A stretch of DNA of 64,000 bases from the NCBI GenBank assembly GCA_029975275.1, contig JARKPN010000048.1, forward strand, positions 1 to 64,000, in the 5' to 3' direction. The notes beneath the pieces were generated by a model that searched no databases, was not told the DNA's origin, and saw only the letters and a program-made list of their open reading frames with translations. The number at the start of each line of letters is the position of its first letter. Position 1 is the stretch's first letter. Below are positions 25,862-34,295 of this stretch, in pieces. Made by a program: the position numbers and the translations under genes. The DNA comes from Geobacteraceae bacterium (lineage in GTDB: Bacteria > Desulfobacterota > Desulfuromonadia > Geobacterales > Geobacteraceae).

Positions 25862-26608
25862 CTACCTCCCGAAGGGGCAGATTCGTTCGAGCTTGAGGAG
25901 CGCGGCCACCCCTGATATGGTGTTGCCGAAAAACACGACCGGTTTTCCCGCTGCTTCGAAGCGGTCCAGGATCTCGTTGATGGTGCCGTTTACCACGCTG
26001 GAACCGGTGACAAGGCCCACATCACACCACTCCACCAGCTCGGCAATGTCCTTTTCCCCGTCCATGACCAGCAGGTCTTCCCTGACCTTGCCGACGTTGT
26101 CCGGGTTCAGGTCGGCAACACGCATGCCCACCTTGCCGTAGGCATCCACCATCTCTTTCAGGATGGCCGGCTGCAGACCGACCATCCCGTAGCGACGGGT
26201 GCCGAACCGCCGGTGCAGCCTGTCCGGCATCTCGGCCCCGCATTTCGTCGGCTCGTCGTCCCTGCAGTGGAGAGTCCCCTCGACCAGACCGAGATGGCGC
26301 AGCACCGCGTTCAGACCGGCGGTGAACACGGCGCGGTATCCGTTCGTGCCCAGGTCCAGGGCGAGGAGTTCGGCCAGGGTCCCTTCCCAGTTCCCCGGCG
26401 CATCGGTGAATGCCTGGCCGCGCGCCTCCCGGTACACGACCTCGATGACACGTTCCTTTCCTTTCCTGATCACGAAGTTTTCGTCCGCTTCGGCGCCGAT
26501 TGCCTCATCCGGCGTCAGTGTTCTGACCGTTATCCGTCCCTCACGGTCAAGGTCGCGCTCGGTAACTATCTTTTCCAGTTCATGCCGCGCCTTTTCCAGG
26601 ATGTCCAT
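25862..26608 (-). CDS. DUF364 protein (putative metal-chelatase-like)
   Basis: 248 residues. It has the DUF4213 N-terminal part and the DUF364 C-terminal Rossmann-like part, MVGLQPAILKEMVDAYG, then DVGLVTGSSVVNGTINEILD and PVVFFGNTISGVAALLKLER. DUF364 proteins are regarded as possible heavy-metal chelatases and often accompany Mo, W or nitrogenase-related genes. The start at 26608 follows AAAGGAAAG; the frame reaches 26650. It lies between trmO and DUF134 in the minus-strand island operon. A homologue is at 48427, and a C-terminal relic is at 33500. Confidence 0.85.
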   Translation of the reverse strand: MDILEKARHELEKIVTERDLDREGRITVRTLTPDEAIGAEADENFVIRKGKERVIEVVYREARGQAFTDAPGNWEGTLAELLALDLGTNGYRAVFTAGLNAVLRHLGLVEGTLHCRDDEPTKCGAEMPDRLHRRFGTRRYGMVGLQPAILKEMVDAYGKVGMRVADLNPDNVGKVREDLLVMDGEKDIAELVEWCDVGLVTGSSVVNGTINEILDRFEAAGKPVVFFGNTISGVAALLKLERICPFGR

Positions 26609-26735
26609 CTTCACTTTCCTTTCTGTTGCCGAATCCGTCCCGGCGGCCAAAAGCGGTCTGATCGCCGGTTGTTGTGGAATTGATTTTATAGCGGTAGATA
26701 TGAGTACGCCTTGGTGAAGGGTGCGGCTTCCACTT

Positions 26736-27038
26736 TCATTCCTGCCCCGCTCCCGCTTCGATGCGGACGGCCCTGCCGGTGGCGAACGCCTCGATAATCT
26801 TCTTTCGCGCGGACGCGAGCAGCCGCTGCACGGTCCCCCGGGAGACCCCCATGCGCATCCCGGCCTCCTCCTGGGTCAATCCTTCGGCGTCGCACAGGTA
26901 CATGGCCTCCATCTCATCGTGGTCCAGGGTCGTCCGATCCAGGCCTTGCAGCGGGATGCCTGCCGGTTTGTAAACCAGTGCGGCGTCTCCCCGGAAGGGA
27001 CAGCTGCAGCGTCGCGGTTTCTTGCAGCGTGGTGACAT
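26736..27038 (-). CDS. DUF134 (UPF0251) DNA-binding protein
   Basis: 100 residues. The N-terminal cysteine group MSPRCKKPRRC and the sigma-factor-like helix-turn-helix GLTQEEAGMRMGVSRGTVQR followed by LLASARKKI define DUF134. Such proteins are probable regulators and commonly precede NifX/NifB-like genes in anaerobes. It may act at the palindrome 27520-27533 upstream of the NifX-like gene. The Met two codons into the frame matches the usual family start. Confidence 0.88.
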   Translation of the reverse strand: MSPRCKKPRRCSCPFRGDAALVYKPAGIPLQGLDRTTLDHDEMEAMYLCDAEGLTQEEAGMRMGVSRGTVQRLLASARKKIIEAFATGRAVRIEAGAGQE

Positions 27039-27115
27039 GGGCACTCTCCACGAGGTTGGTCAGGGCTGGTTAAGTATCCGCACGGCCGCAAGGGTAACAC
27101 CGGACGCGTTCGGCG

Positions 27116-27496
27116 TCAATGACAGCATCCCCCGCCGTTGCCGTGACCGGAACAACCCTCGGAAGGGGAGTATTCGGGGAGGGTGCCGGTCGTCAGCTTC
27201 GCCATGTTCTCCAGCACGGTGCCGCCGGTTGCCTTGTAGACGCGCAGACCGGCACGGTTCAGGTGGCCGACCGCCCCGGCGCCGATATTCCGGACCGCGA
27301 CCGCTTCGATTCGGCTGCCGTGAAGAGCCTGAAGGGGGTTGCAGGCGCCGTGGGCGTGATGCCGGTCGGCGTTGGAGATGACGGCGGTCTCGTTGCTGAC
27401 GGTGTCTGCCAGGAGGAACAGGGGGGCTGAACCGAAATGATCCGATATCCGGCTGTCCAGGCCCTGGTCGCTCTCGATGGGAAAACAGATTTTCAT
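27116..27496 (-). CDS. NifX/NafY-type Fe-Mo cofactor-binding-like protein
   Basis: 126 residues of the dinitrogenase iron-molybdenum cofactor-binding fold: MKICFPIESD, then SRISDHFGSAPLFLLAD and VRNIGAGAVGHLNRAGLRV. The C-terminus ends in a His/Cys-rich tail, CSGHGNGGGCCH, suited to metal binding. Proteins of this fold carry FeMo-co precursors, or in sulfate reducers a Mo-Cu cluster. No nif genes are nearby, so a non-nitrogenase metal-cluster carrier is more likely. AAGGAGG stands seven bases ahead of ATG. Confidence 0.88.
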   Translation of the reverse strand: MKICFPIESDQGLDSRISDHFGSAPLFLLADTVSNETAVISNADRHHAHGACNPLQALHGSRIEAVAVRNIGAGAVGHLNRAGLRVYKATGGTVLENMAKLTTGTLPEYSPSEGCSGHGNGGGCCH

Positions 27497-27519
27497 TGCT
27501 GGGTCCTCCTTGAGTTATA

Positions 27520-27533
27520 TGTGCATATGCACA
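27520..27533. promoter_or_regulatory. Palindrome upstream of the NifX-like gene
   Basis: TGTGCATATGCACA is a perfect 14-bp palindrome, 24 bases upstream of the NifX-like start codon and near the stop of the FAD enzyme. It shares the TGTGyAT..TRCACA core with the palindrome at 41790-41808 in front of the other NifX-like cluster. It is a probable operator; which regulator binds (DUF134 or another) is inferred. Confidence 0.5.
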
Positions 27534-27607
27534 ATATGCATGATGGCATCCCTTGTCAAGGGGGAATATCCGGTGTGGTTGCGCGGTGGGGCCGGCAACT
27601 GCCCGGA

Positions 27608-29299
27608 CTATTTCTCCCGGCGGTACGGCCAGGCCATGACGCCCCCTTCCATGACGGTCACATTCTTCCAGCCGGCCGACTCCAGCAAGATGGCAGCTTC
27701 GTAGCCGCGCAGCGAGATCTTGCACCAGCAGACGATCTCCCGCTCCTTGTCCGACGGAAGGTCACTGAGCCTGTGCCGCAGGTCGCCGATGGGAATCATC
27801 GTTTCACCGATGCCGAGCCGGATGGTGTCGAATTCTCCCGGGGTACGGACATCGAGGAGGAACGGCTTTTCGCCCTTGTCAAGCTTCTCTTTCAGCTCTA
27901 CCGGACCGATGCCCTTCAATCGTCCCTTGAGCTTGTTTTCCATGATATGGGCGGTGGCGATGAAATGGTCGATGGCAAGGGAGAAGGGCGGCGCGTAGGG
28001 AAGGTCGGCGTTGACCACGTCGGCGACTGTCAGCTTGCCCAGGATGGCCATGGCAGCCGTGGCAATCTGCTTGCCCACGTCGCCGGGACCGACGCACTGG
28101 ACACCCAGGATCCTGCCGGTATCGGCGTCGACCACCATCTTGGAGACGAGCAACTTGGCACCCATGAACTCCGGCTTGTCCAGGCTGGCATTGATGACCG
28201 TCACGACGTTGTATCCCTCCTGGCGGGCACTGTTTTCGGACAGCCCGGTTGAGCCGGCGTTGAAATCGAAAACCTTGCAGATGCCGGTGTGGATGGTGCC
28301 GGGGAAGGTGACGCTGTTGCCGAGCACGGCGTTCTCGCCGACAACCCGTCCTTCCAGGTTTGCCAGGTCACCGAAGGGGGCGCGGGTCTTCTTGCCGGTG
28401 ATGCGGTGCACCAGTTCCACGCAATCGCCCACGGCATAGATATTGGGATCGGAAGTCTGCATGTAGTCGTCCACCAGGATACCGCCGGTGACCCCGATCT
28501 CCAGGCCGGCCGCCTGGGCCAGGTCCGTGTTGGGGATGACGCCGATGGCCAGCACCGCCAGTTCGCAGGGGAGTTCGGTACCGTTTTCCAGCCTGACCGC
28601 CGTCAGTTTGCCGTTTTCACCGATGAATCCGGCCAGCTTGACGTCGGTAATGACATTGGCGGCCTTGCTCCTCACGTGGTTCTCCAGCACCTTTGCCAGC
28701 TCCCAGTCCAGGAACATGAGGATCTGGGGAAGCATTTCGATGACCGTGATCTCGATGCCGGACAACTGGAGGGCTTCGCAGGTCTCAATGCCGATGAGGC
28801 CGCCGCCGATGACTACCGCCTTCCTGATCGCACCTTCATCACGGATTTTGCGGAGGAAATCGGCGTCGCGCATGGATTGGAGGGTGGTCACGCCTTCCAG
28901 ATCGATGCCGGGCACAGACGGTTTGCGCGCCCTGGCGCCGGTCGCGATAATCAGCTTGTCGTAGGAAATCTCGTCCAACGCTCCCGTGTTCAGGTCGCGG
29001 CATTGCACCATCCTGCGCTCGCGGTCGATGGCCGTAACTTCGGTCTCGGTACGGGCCGTAATTCCTTTTGTGTTGATGAAAAAGTGAGGGTCGCGAACCT
29101 CGCCGTAGGGAGTGCTGAGCAAGGCGTTGCGGTTGTTGAACACCCCGCCGACGAAGTAGGGGTAGCCGCACGACGCCATGGACATCTCCGGCGCCTTCTG
29201 GATGATGGTCACCTCAGCATTCGGATCAAGACGCTTGGCCCGGGCCGCTGCCTTGGGCCCGGCAGCAGAGCCACCGATAACGACGATTTTCTTGCTCAT
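27608..29299 (-). CDS. CoA-disulfide-reductase-like FAD enzyme with rhodanese domain
   Basis: 563 residues. The FAD fold IVVIGGSAAGPKAAARAKRL, the redox cysteine of MASCGYPYFVGGVF (Cys about 43), the NAD fold AVVIGGGLIGIETCEALQLS and the FAD motif IYAVGDCVELVH are followed by a dimer domain and a C-terminal rhodanese, residues about 470-560, with WCKISLRGYEAA as active loop. Such fusions reduce CoA-disulfide, CoA-persulfide or polysulfide with NAD(P)H. Here it could supply sulfide for metal-sulfur clusters. It heads the island operon upstream of the NifX-like gene, with an AAGGAGG ribosome site. Confidence 0.9.
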   Translation of the reverse strand: MSKKIVVIGGSAAGPKAAARAKRLDPNAEVTIIQKAPEMSMASCGYPYFVGGVFNNRNALLSTPYGEVRDPHFFINTKGITARTETEVTAIDRERRMVQCRDLNTGALDEISYDKLIIATGARARKPSVPGIDLEGVTTLQSMRDADFLRKIRDEGAIRKAVVIGGGLIGIETCEALQLSGIEITVIEMLPQILMFLDWELAKVLENHVRSKAANVITDVKLAGFIGENGKLTAVRLENGTELPCELAVLAIGVIPNTDLAQAAGLEIGVTGGILVDDYMQTSDPNIYAVGDCVELVHRITGKKTRAPFGDLANLEGRVVGENAVLGNSVTFPGTIHTGICKVFDFNAGSTGLSENSARQEGYNVVTVINASLDKPEFMGAKLLVSKMVVDADTGRILGVQCVGPGDVGKQIATAAMAILGKLTVADVVNADLPYAPPFSLAIDHFIATAHIMENKLKGRLKGIGPVELKEKLDKGEKPFLLDVRTPGEFDTIRLGIGETMIPIGDLRHRLSDLPSDKEREIVCWCKISLRGYEAAILLESAGWKNVTVMEGGVMAWPYRREK

Positions 29300-29393
29300 G
29301 ATAGTAATCCTCCTTTTTTAGGTGAGTAGGCTGAAGAAGGGAGATTGAGGGTTGCAGCCCGCATACCCTTCAGTCTTCAGTCTAAAAAGCGGT

Positions 29394-29776
29394 TTATTCT
29401 TTCAGTGCATTCCGAGGGCAGGCCATCACACAGGTGCCGCAGTGAAGGCAGTCGCTGTTTATGTCGGTACCGCTTTCTCTTAAAGGCGCAATGTCAAGTC
29501 CCATGGGACAGCGCTTTTCACAGATGCCCCAGCCTGAACAGGCGGATGAAATGGTCATGGTCCCTTCCGTCCGCCGATGGCCCCCTGGATGGTGCCGATG
29601 GGGCAGAAGGAGCGTCAAACGCGCGGGCGGTAAATGACGCCGGCCGTGAGGGCGATCATGGTAATTACTAGGCAGACCCGCCAGATCGGTATTTCCATCC
29701 CAGGCCCAAGAATCAGCACCACGAGAAGGACCAGACTCCATTTGTACGGAATTGAGGAAGTGTGATTGTTTAACAT
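29394..29776 (-). pseudogene. Broken 4Fe-4S membrane protein gene
   Basis: From ATG 29776 the frame gives YKWSLVLLVVLILGPGMEIP, then RVCLVITMIALTAGVIYRPRV and a TGA where the family has Trp (RPRxWCxFCPIGT). The same frame then continues RSFCPIGTIQGAIGGRKG, after which a lost base moves the sequence to the frame of SSACSGWGICEKRCP and CLHCGTCVMACPRNALKE. Intact relatives are about 130 residues with a helix pair and two 4Fe-4S motifs. One stop, one shift and a Cys-to-Trp change in CSGxGxCxxxCP mean it is not functional. It may have served the FAD enzyme downstream. Confidence 0.75.
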
Positions 29777-29929
29777 TGAGAACTTCTGCTTAATCATATA
29801 AAAAGTAATATATATGAAAATAAGGAATGTCAAGTGTTTTTTACACATACCTACTAAAACCGGCGGCGATTCAGGTAATTCAATGACTTCCGTCGGATTA
29901 AAGAAGGGCTGGGGATGGTTGCGATGTCA

Positions 29930-30365
29930 GAGCGATGGAATTCGGCGGGCAGAAGAGCTTTCTTTTCGGGAAGCAGGAAAGGATATACCGTTTGGTACTG
30001 TACGACGTTGAACGGTAAGAAGCGGATAGGAGTTTCCCAGCCCGCCCGGGGTTCCCATCACCCGTGCCCCTCTCGCCTCGGCCAGGGAGGGAGTCGGCTC
30101 GCTGGCGACATAGGCGTCTATGGAGCCGGCCGACAGCGCTTCGGGCATATTTCCCGGGTTCAGATCAAGTACCTGTATCTTTTTGATGTCGATACCGTTC
30201 TTGGCGCACCAGGCCAGGAAACCGCCATAGGTTGAAGTTCCCTTCTTTACGGCTTGAAGATCATCGGGCGGGAGATGAGGTTACCCTTGGCGGACTGCCA
30301 CGCCACTGCGGGTACGAACCCGTCCACGAGAGTTCTAGGGAGGTCGTATACGTTGATCCGGTTCA
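29930..30365 (-). pseudogene. Fragment of an ABC substrate-binding protein (NMT1/SsuA type)
   Basis: The minus strand reads INVYDLPRTLVDGFVPAVAW and QSAKGNLI, then after a frame change DLQAVKKGTSTYGGFLAWCA, DIKKIQVLDLNPGNMPEALS and GSIDAYVASEPTPSLAEARG. This is the middle lobe of a nitrate/sulfonate/riboflavin-precursor-type binding protein. Signal peptide and both ends are missing, and the rest after NSYPLLTV is unrelated. It follows the unidentified membrane gene directly, so this place once held a different transporter part. Confidence 0.7.
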
Positions 30366-30366
30366 G

Positions 30367-31338
30367 TCAGGACGCGTCTTCGGATGCGGATGTCTCGTTT
30401 GTCCTTCCCGGCACGAAAAGACCGTTTCCAAAGAACGCCTTGCTCAGAACGAGGAATCCCGCGCTTCCGGCGAGAACCTGCACCGGGTACATAAGAAGAG
30501 CATCCTCCGGCAGAATCGCCGGCAGCAGGGCGATGGCCACGGCGGGAGGAAACGGCAGACGAAGGGCATGATACAGCAGAAAGACGGTAGGTGTGGATAA
30601 ACAGGCGAAAATCCAGATCGGCAGGTGGAAGACGGTGTGCATGAGATAAAGCCATGACACGCCTGAAAAGGCGGCGAGCCCGAGCAGGGTGAACGCCCGT
30701 CCTGCCTTGTCCCGCAGGACCCCGCCCGGTTTCGACAGTTCAATGAAGGCGACGATGAGGGGAGGCGCCACCATGAAGGTGAAATCGAAACTGACCGCGA
30801 CCGCGGTGACCAGGGTGACGCCGGCCAGCAGTTTACCCCAGTGAAGCCGTTCCCGGAGAGACCATGCTTTCTCTTTTCCCCTGTCGAATGTCCCGGCCGC
30901 CGGATCATTTTCCGGAGTCCTGCGGTTCATCGCAACGCGTCCCAGTGCAATCAATCCCGTGAGGACGCATACGGAAAGGGGATACCACCAACTCTCCGAA
31001 CGGGTGATTATCGGCAGGATGGCGGCGGAGATGGAAGGAAGCACGGCGGATCGCGACAGCTTCAGTTGCAGGACGACCAGGCAGAAGGCGGCGGTAATCA
31101 TGAAGAACGGCGCATAGGTAACGTACCGTACGATGAGGATACCCGTCAGGGCCGCGAGGGAAGGGGAGAACCAGAAATGGAAATCGGTGCCGGGCCATGG
31201 CGACTTCTCCATGACCCAGGCGCCGAGGGCAAGGGCCGCGATCTCGGGGAAGATGATTTCTGCCTGTCCGGTCAAATCCGCAACCACGAACATGGCGACT
31301 ACCAGGAGGATTGCAACGAGTTCGTTCCGTATCTTCAT
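30367..31338 (-). CDS. Polytopic membrane protein next to modA
   Basis: 323 residues with about nine or ten hydrophobic helices (ELVAILLVVAMFVVADLTG, then FFMITAAFCLVVLQL and SWWYPLSVCVLTGLIALG). The charged middle loop (residues about 170-195) is cytoplasmic-like. I do not recognise the family, and it lacks the EAA loop of ABC permeases, so it is not modB. Its position 90 bases after modA suggests a role in molybdate or tungstate entry, but that is inference. Start at 31338 is preferred over 31398, since the extra residues are hydrophilic and proline-rich. Confidence 0.7.
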   Translation of the reverse strand: MKIRNELVAILLVVAMFVVADLTGQAEIIFPEIAALALGAWVMEKSPWPGTDFHFWFSPSLAALTGILIVRYVTYAPFFMITAAFCLVVLQLKLSRSAVLPSISAAILPIITRSESWWYPLSVCVLTGLIALGRVAMNRRTPENDPAAGTFDRGKEKAWSLRERLHWGKLLAGVTLVTAVAVSFDFTFMVAPPLIVAFIELSKPGGVLRDKAGRAFTLLGLAAFSGVSWLYLMHTVFHLPIWIFACLSTPTVFLLYHALRLPFPPAVAIALLPAILPEDALLMYPVQVLAGSAGFLVLSKAFFGNGLFVPGRTNETSASEDAS

Positions 31339-31428
31339 AACAGTCCCTCTCAGGCACCCGGGCCCGGGGAGCGTATCCAGAGGGGCCTCCGTGTCCATGT
31401 CCCGGCCGGGAGTGGCGGCCTGAAGCCG

Positions 31429-32220
31429 TTATTTCCCGCCGAACAGGGGGGTGAACCGGTACTTCGAGAAAATGGCGGACGCTTCCGGAGTTTTCAGGAA
31501 GTCAATGAACTTTTTCGTTTCCTGCTGATGTTTGCTCGACTTCAGCATTGCCATGCTGAAACGGATCGGAGAGTGGGAGCCCTTGGGCGCGACCGCCGCC
31601 AGAACCCCGCTCCTCATCACCGCCGTATCCGATCGGTAGACCATGCCCGCGTCCACGTTTCCCGAATCCACATAGACGAGCACGGTGCGCACGTCCTTGG
31701 CGTACAGGATGCGCTTTTCGACCTTATTCCACAGTCCCAGACTCATAAGGGTCTCTCTCGCGTATTTCCCGGCAGGCACCGTCTCCGGCAGGCCGATGCT
31801 GATGGATTGCGCCTTGTCGGCGAGATCAGCGAACGACTTGATCACGTTTTTCTTCTCTTTTGCAGTAACCAGGACTATTTCATTTTCAAGGATGTCGGTC
31901 CTGGTTTCAGGAATGATCAGCGACTTACGCTGCAGTTCGTCCATATCCTTCTTTCCGGGAGTGAAGAAGATATCGGCTGGAACGCCTTCCTCGATCTGTT
32001 TCCGCAGGATGCCGGCCGCTGCGAAGTTGTAGCGTACCTCTGTTCCCGTCTTTTTACCGTACATATCTTTCAGCTCGTTCAATGCATCCTTCAGTCCCGC
32101 GCCCGCCAGAACCGTTAGAATGGTCTTGTCCCCGGCGCGACTCGTCGAGGAGAGGAAGGCGCAGAGCAGCAGCGCCGGTATCAGAAGAAATGCGATGTGG
32201 TGAACCCTTTTGTTTTTCAT
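31429..32220 (-). CDS. modA: Molybdate/tungstate-binding periplasmic protein
   Basis: 263 residues, ModA family. A signal peptide (IAFLLIPALLLCAFLSSTSRA) is followed by LTVLAGAGLKDALNELKDMY, where the usual oxyanion residues sit (AGAGLKD in place of AASSLTD), then FAAAGILRKQIEEGVPADIF and VDAGMVYRSDTAV. It captures molybdate or tungstate for an ABC importer, but no modB or modC is in the window. The AGAGLKDAL and the helix pattern are closer to the WtpA/ModA group that may prefer tungstate; this cannot be settled by eye. Confidence 0.88.
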   Translation of the reverse strand: MKNKRVHHIAFLLIPALLLCAFLSSTSRAGDKTILTVLAGAGLKDALNELKDMYGKKTGTEVRYNFAAAGILRKQIEEGVPADIFFTPGKKDMDELQRKSLIIPETRTDILENEIVLVTAKEKKNVIKSFADLADKAQSISIGLPETVPAGKYARETLMSLGLWNKVEKRILYAKDVRTVLVYVDSGNVDAGMVYRSDTAVMRSGVLAAVAPKGSHSPIRFSMAMLKSSKHQQETKKFIDFLKTPEASAIFSKYRFTPLFGGK

Positions 32221-32344
32221 TATTCAATCTCCCTCTATGGTGGTTCGATCCCGTCGCGGGAAAGGTCCGTAGTGCGACGCTCGGGGACATCTCCGGCAAT
32301 TTCGACGGTGTATGCAAGACGCGGTTGTGCGGCGAAATACCGTG

Positions 32345-33340
32345 TCAGAAAGCATATTTGTCGAGGCACAGCCCCCCGTGGCCCAGGGATATGATGTCAG
32401 CGGCCGTCGGTCGTACACCGGCGAAAATCATGGGCAGCAGACCGTCCAGTGCGGTGGGTGCGACGCGGAGCGCGCCGGCCGGCGTTCCGATCACGGGAAC
32501 CCCCCTCAGCATGGCCAGACCCAATATGGCGCCCGGCATCATCGGCACGCCCTCGATAACCACCTCCGCACCGGATTCCCGGATTCCGTCCATGGTAACG
32601 TCGTCGGGATCAACGGACATACCGCTGCATGCGAAGATCACCTCGCACTCCGCCTCGCGTATCTCCCGTATCGCTCCGGCAATCGCCGCCGCGTCGTCGG
32701 GAACCTTGGCCGTGCGCGAGAGGGAAGCGCCGAACGGCTCGACCTTTCGGACAATGGTTTCGGCAAACCTGTCTTTGATCCTTCCCTTGAAGACCTCGTT
32801 TCCGGTAATGACCACGCCGACTTTCTTGAGTATGAAAGGCTTCAACTCCAGTATCCGGCCGCGTGAACGGCACATGGTCTCCAACTCGGCCAGTTTTGCT
32901 TCAGGGATATACAGCGGCATCGTCTTTGCGACCGCCGCCGGTTTCTCCGGCTTGCCGACCGTGAAGCTGTACCGCGTGCCGATGGCAAAGCCGCCGATGG
33001 CATTGACCTCGTTGAGGAGCGGAACGTTCACCAGAAGAAGGCCCGGGTAGCGTGGCTTGATGCGTACGGCTCCGTTTGAGGGAGTTTCGAAGTCGAATCC
33101 TTCCCCTGCTACCGCCTGTGCGATTCTGAGCGCCGCTTCATTTTCATGTACCTCTTCTTCCTCGGTCTCCACGACATAGATATGTTCCTTGCCGATATCC
33201 AGAAACTGGGGAATGTCCTCTTCCCGTATGACATAGCCCCGTTGAAAAGGGACTGCTTTCGCGTCTCCCTCCGTGATACGCACCACATCATGTCCCAGTA
33301 CCATGCCGACGGCTTCTTCAATCTTAACTTTTCTGATCAT
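32345..33340 (-). CDS. MoeA/MoCF-type molybdopterin-binding protein
   Basis: 331 residues. The N-terminal half (EAVGMVLGHDVVRITEGDAK, RGYVIREEDIPQFLDIGKEH) resembles the MoeA-like domain found in stand-alone molybdopterin-binding proteins. Residues about 170-310 hold the MoCF fold with VGVVITGNEVFKGRIKD, then CSGMSVDPDDVT and PVIGTPAGALR. It is shorter than true MoeA (about 400) and lacks its C-terminal domain. It probably binds molybdopterin during insertion of Mo or W or acts as a sensor. It is cotranscribed ahead of modA (125 bases between). Confidence 0.85.
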   Translation of the reverse strand: MIRKVKIEEAVGMVLGHDVVRITEGDAKAVPFQRGYVIREEDIPQFLDIGKEHIYVVETEEEEVHENEAALRIAQAVAGEGFDFETPSNGAVRIKPRYPGLLLVNVPLLNEVNAIGGFAIGTRYSFTVGKPEKPAAVAKTMPLYIPEAKLAELETMCRSRGRILELKPFILKKVGVVITGNEVFKGRIKDRFAETIVRKVEPFGASLSRTAKVPDDAAAIAGAIREIREAECEVIFACSGMSVDPDDVTMDGIRESGAEVVIEGVPMMPGAILGLAMLRGVPVIGTPAGALRVAPTALDGLLPMIFAGVRPTAADIISLGHGGLCLDKYAF

Positions 33341-33437
33341 GTTGAATAGATCCTTTGCATTTGCGGCCTTGTTTTTTTGTGACGGACGTTTCTCGGGGTG
33401 GTATGCGGCAAAAACTCCTTACGCCAATCGGTATGAA

Positions 33438-33795
33438 TCTTGGTCTTGTGGTCAGTAGGGATGAGCAGGATGGCCTGAAATCGTGGTTTCCTTAACCGGT
33501 TAGCGTGCGAAGGGGCAGACACGATCCAGCTTGAGAAGCGCGGCTACCCCGGCAATGGTGCTGCCGAAAAACACGACCGGCTTTCCCGCTGCTTCAAAGC
33601 GTTCCAGGATCTCGTTCACGGTACCGTTGACCACACTGGACCCGGTGACGAGGTCCACATTGTCCGGCCGGTCAAGGCTTGTTTTTCCGTCACTGGTGGC
33701 AAGGGTAGCATCAGCCCGGTTTGACGTCAATGGCGGCATCCGCCGCCGTGGCCGGCATGGCCTTTCGAGAGAGTGTATTCCGACCAGGTGTTTCC
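33438..33795 (-). pseudogene. Collapsed second copy of the NifX-DUF364-trmO block
   Basis: On the minus strand the stretch holds, in order, the C-terminus of a NifX-like protein (GNTWSEYTLSKGHAGHGGGC, stop at 33727) and then a spacer similar to that after the intact gene. Next comes the last 53 residues of a DUF364 protein (VDLVTGSSVVNGTVNEILER to CPFAR, 33500-33661), and then the first codons of a trmO (FQAILLIPTDHKTK, 33438-33480). The intact block at 25.4-27.5 kb has the same order with DUF134 in between. So a paralogous block was deleted down to three stubs, and none can work. Confidence 0.8.
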
Positions 33796-33924
33796 GTGAG
33801 ATTGTCCGCACTTTTCCGCGCAGAGAGCAGATGGATATCCATTTGTCGGCAGAGGTCTGAACCTGTTCGCATGCGCGGATCGCAAAAGGGGACTCTTAAT
33901 GGAGCACCTGATGATAAATAGCGT

Positions 33925-33966
33925 TTTACAAGTGATATATGACGTGCTATACAAGCGATACGCTTG
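33925..33966 (+). promoter_or_regulatory. Promoter of the riboswitch transcript with overlapping palindrome
   Basis: TTTACA (33925-33930) and TATACA (33948-33953) are separated by exactly 17 bases, a good sigma-70 promoter. The palindrome CAAGCG-ATA-CGCTTG (33952-33966) covers the end of the -10 and the likely start point, a typical place for a repressor. Transcription would start near 33960, just before the riboswitch. Confidence 0.65.
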
Positions 33967-33969
33967 ACA

Positions 33970-34076
33970 TAGGTCTCCGACCCGATACACCTACGGCTTC
34001 GGCTACGGTGTAAGGGCTATGGGTGACGCCGGAAACAGCGTCACCTCCCGTGTTTGGAAAGGAGCGCATATCGCCG
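33970..34076 (+). promoter_or_regulatory. Moco/Tuco riboswitch
   Basis: The plus strand matches the Moco RNA motif. An outer stem pairs CTCC (33975-33978) with GGAG (34061-34064 region). A first hairpin is ACACCTACGG..CTACGGTGT, and GGGTGACGC pairs with GCGTCACC. Then comes the hallmark CCTCCCGTGTTTGGAAAGG, as in the E. coli moaA leader CCTCCCGTATCTGGAAAGG. The extra P3 hairpin of the E. coli RNA is not seen between the two inner stems, which fits the P3-less variants proposed to sense tungsten cofactor. It has a promoter ahead and an intrinsic terminator behind, so it probably controls transcription of the plus-strand binding-protein and radical SAM genes. Confidence 0.85.
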
Positions 34077-34120
34077 AAAAAGGTCAAAGGGCTGGTGCGC
34101 CGTTGACCTTTTTTCTTTTC
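34076..34120 (+). terminator. Riboswitch-linked intrinsic terminator
   Basis: AAAAGGTCAA (34078-34087) pairs with TTGACCTTTT (34103-34112), followed by TTTTCTTTTC. It begins right after the riboswitch GGAAAGGAGCGC segment and ends about 175 bases before the first (broken) gene. It is the probable expression platform. Confidence 0.85.
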
Positions 34121-34295
34121 CGGAAAACGCCCCGTTTCCGTCATCCCCATCCGGATGCCTACCGTCATTTCCTTGTGGTCAGGGGGGAGCAATCCCCGCC
34201 CTTTCAGCAGAATCTCTTCCTGTTCGCGGCGGACGAGAAACAGGAAACAGGCGACTCGCACGGGCTTTCGGCAGTGAGGGTCGGTTGGAGGATGC

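Noticed and set aside
32240-32330. Second possible Moco-like segment (TCCCGTCGCGGGAAAGG) on the plus strand
   Set aside because: The GGAAAGG similarity is there, but the surrounding stems are missing and no plus-strand gene follows.
34139-34205. Another trmO-like fragment on the minus strand (LLPPDHKEMTVGIRMG)
   Set aside because: Only the short PPDHK part resembles trmO; not enough to separate from chance.
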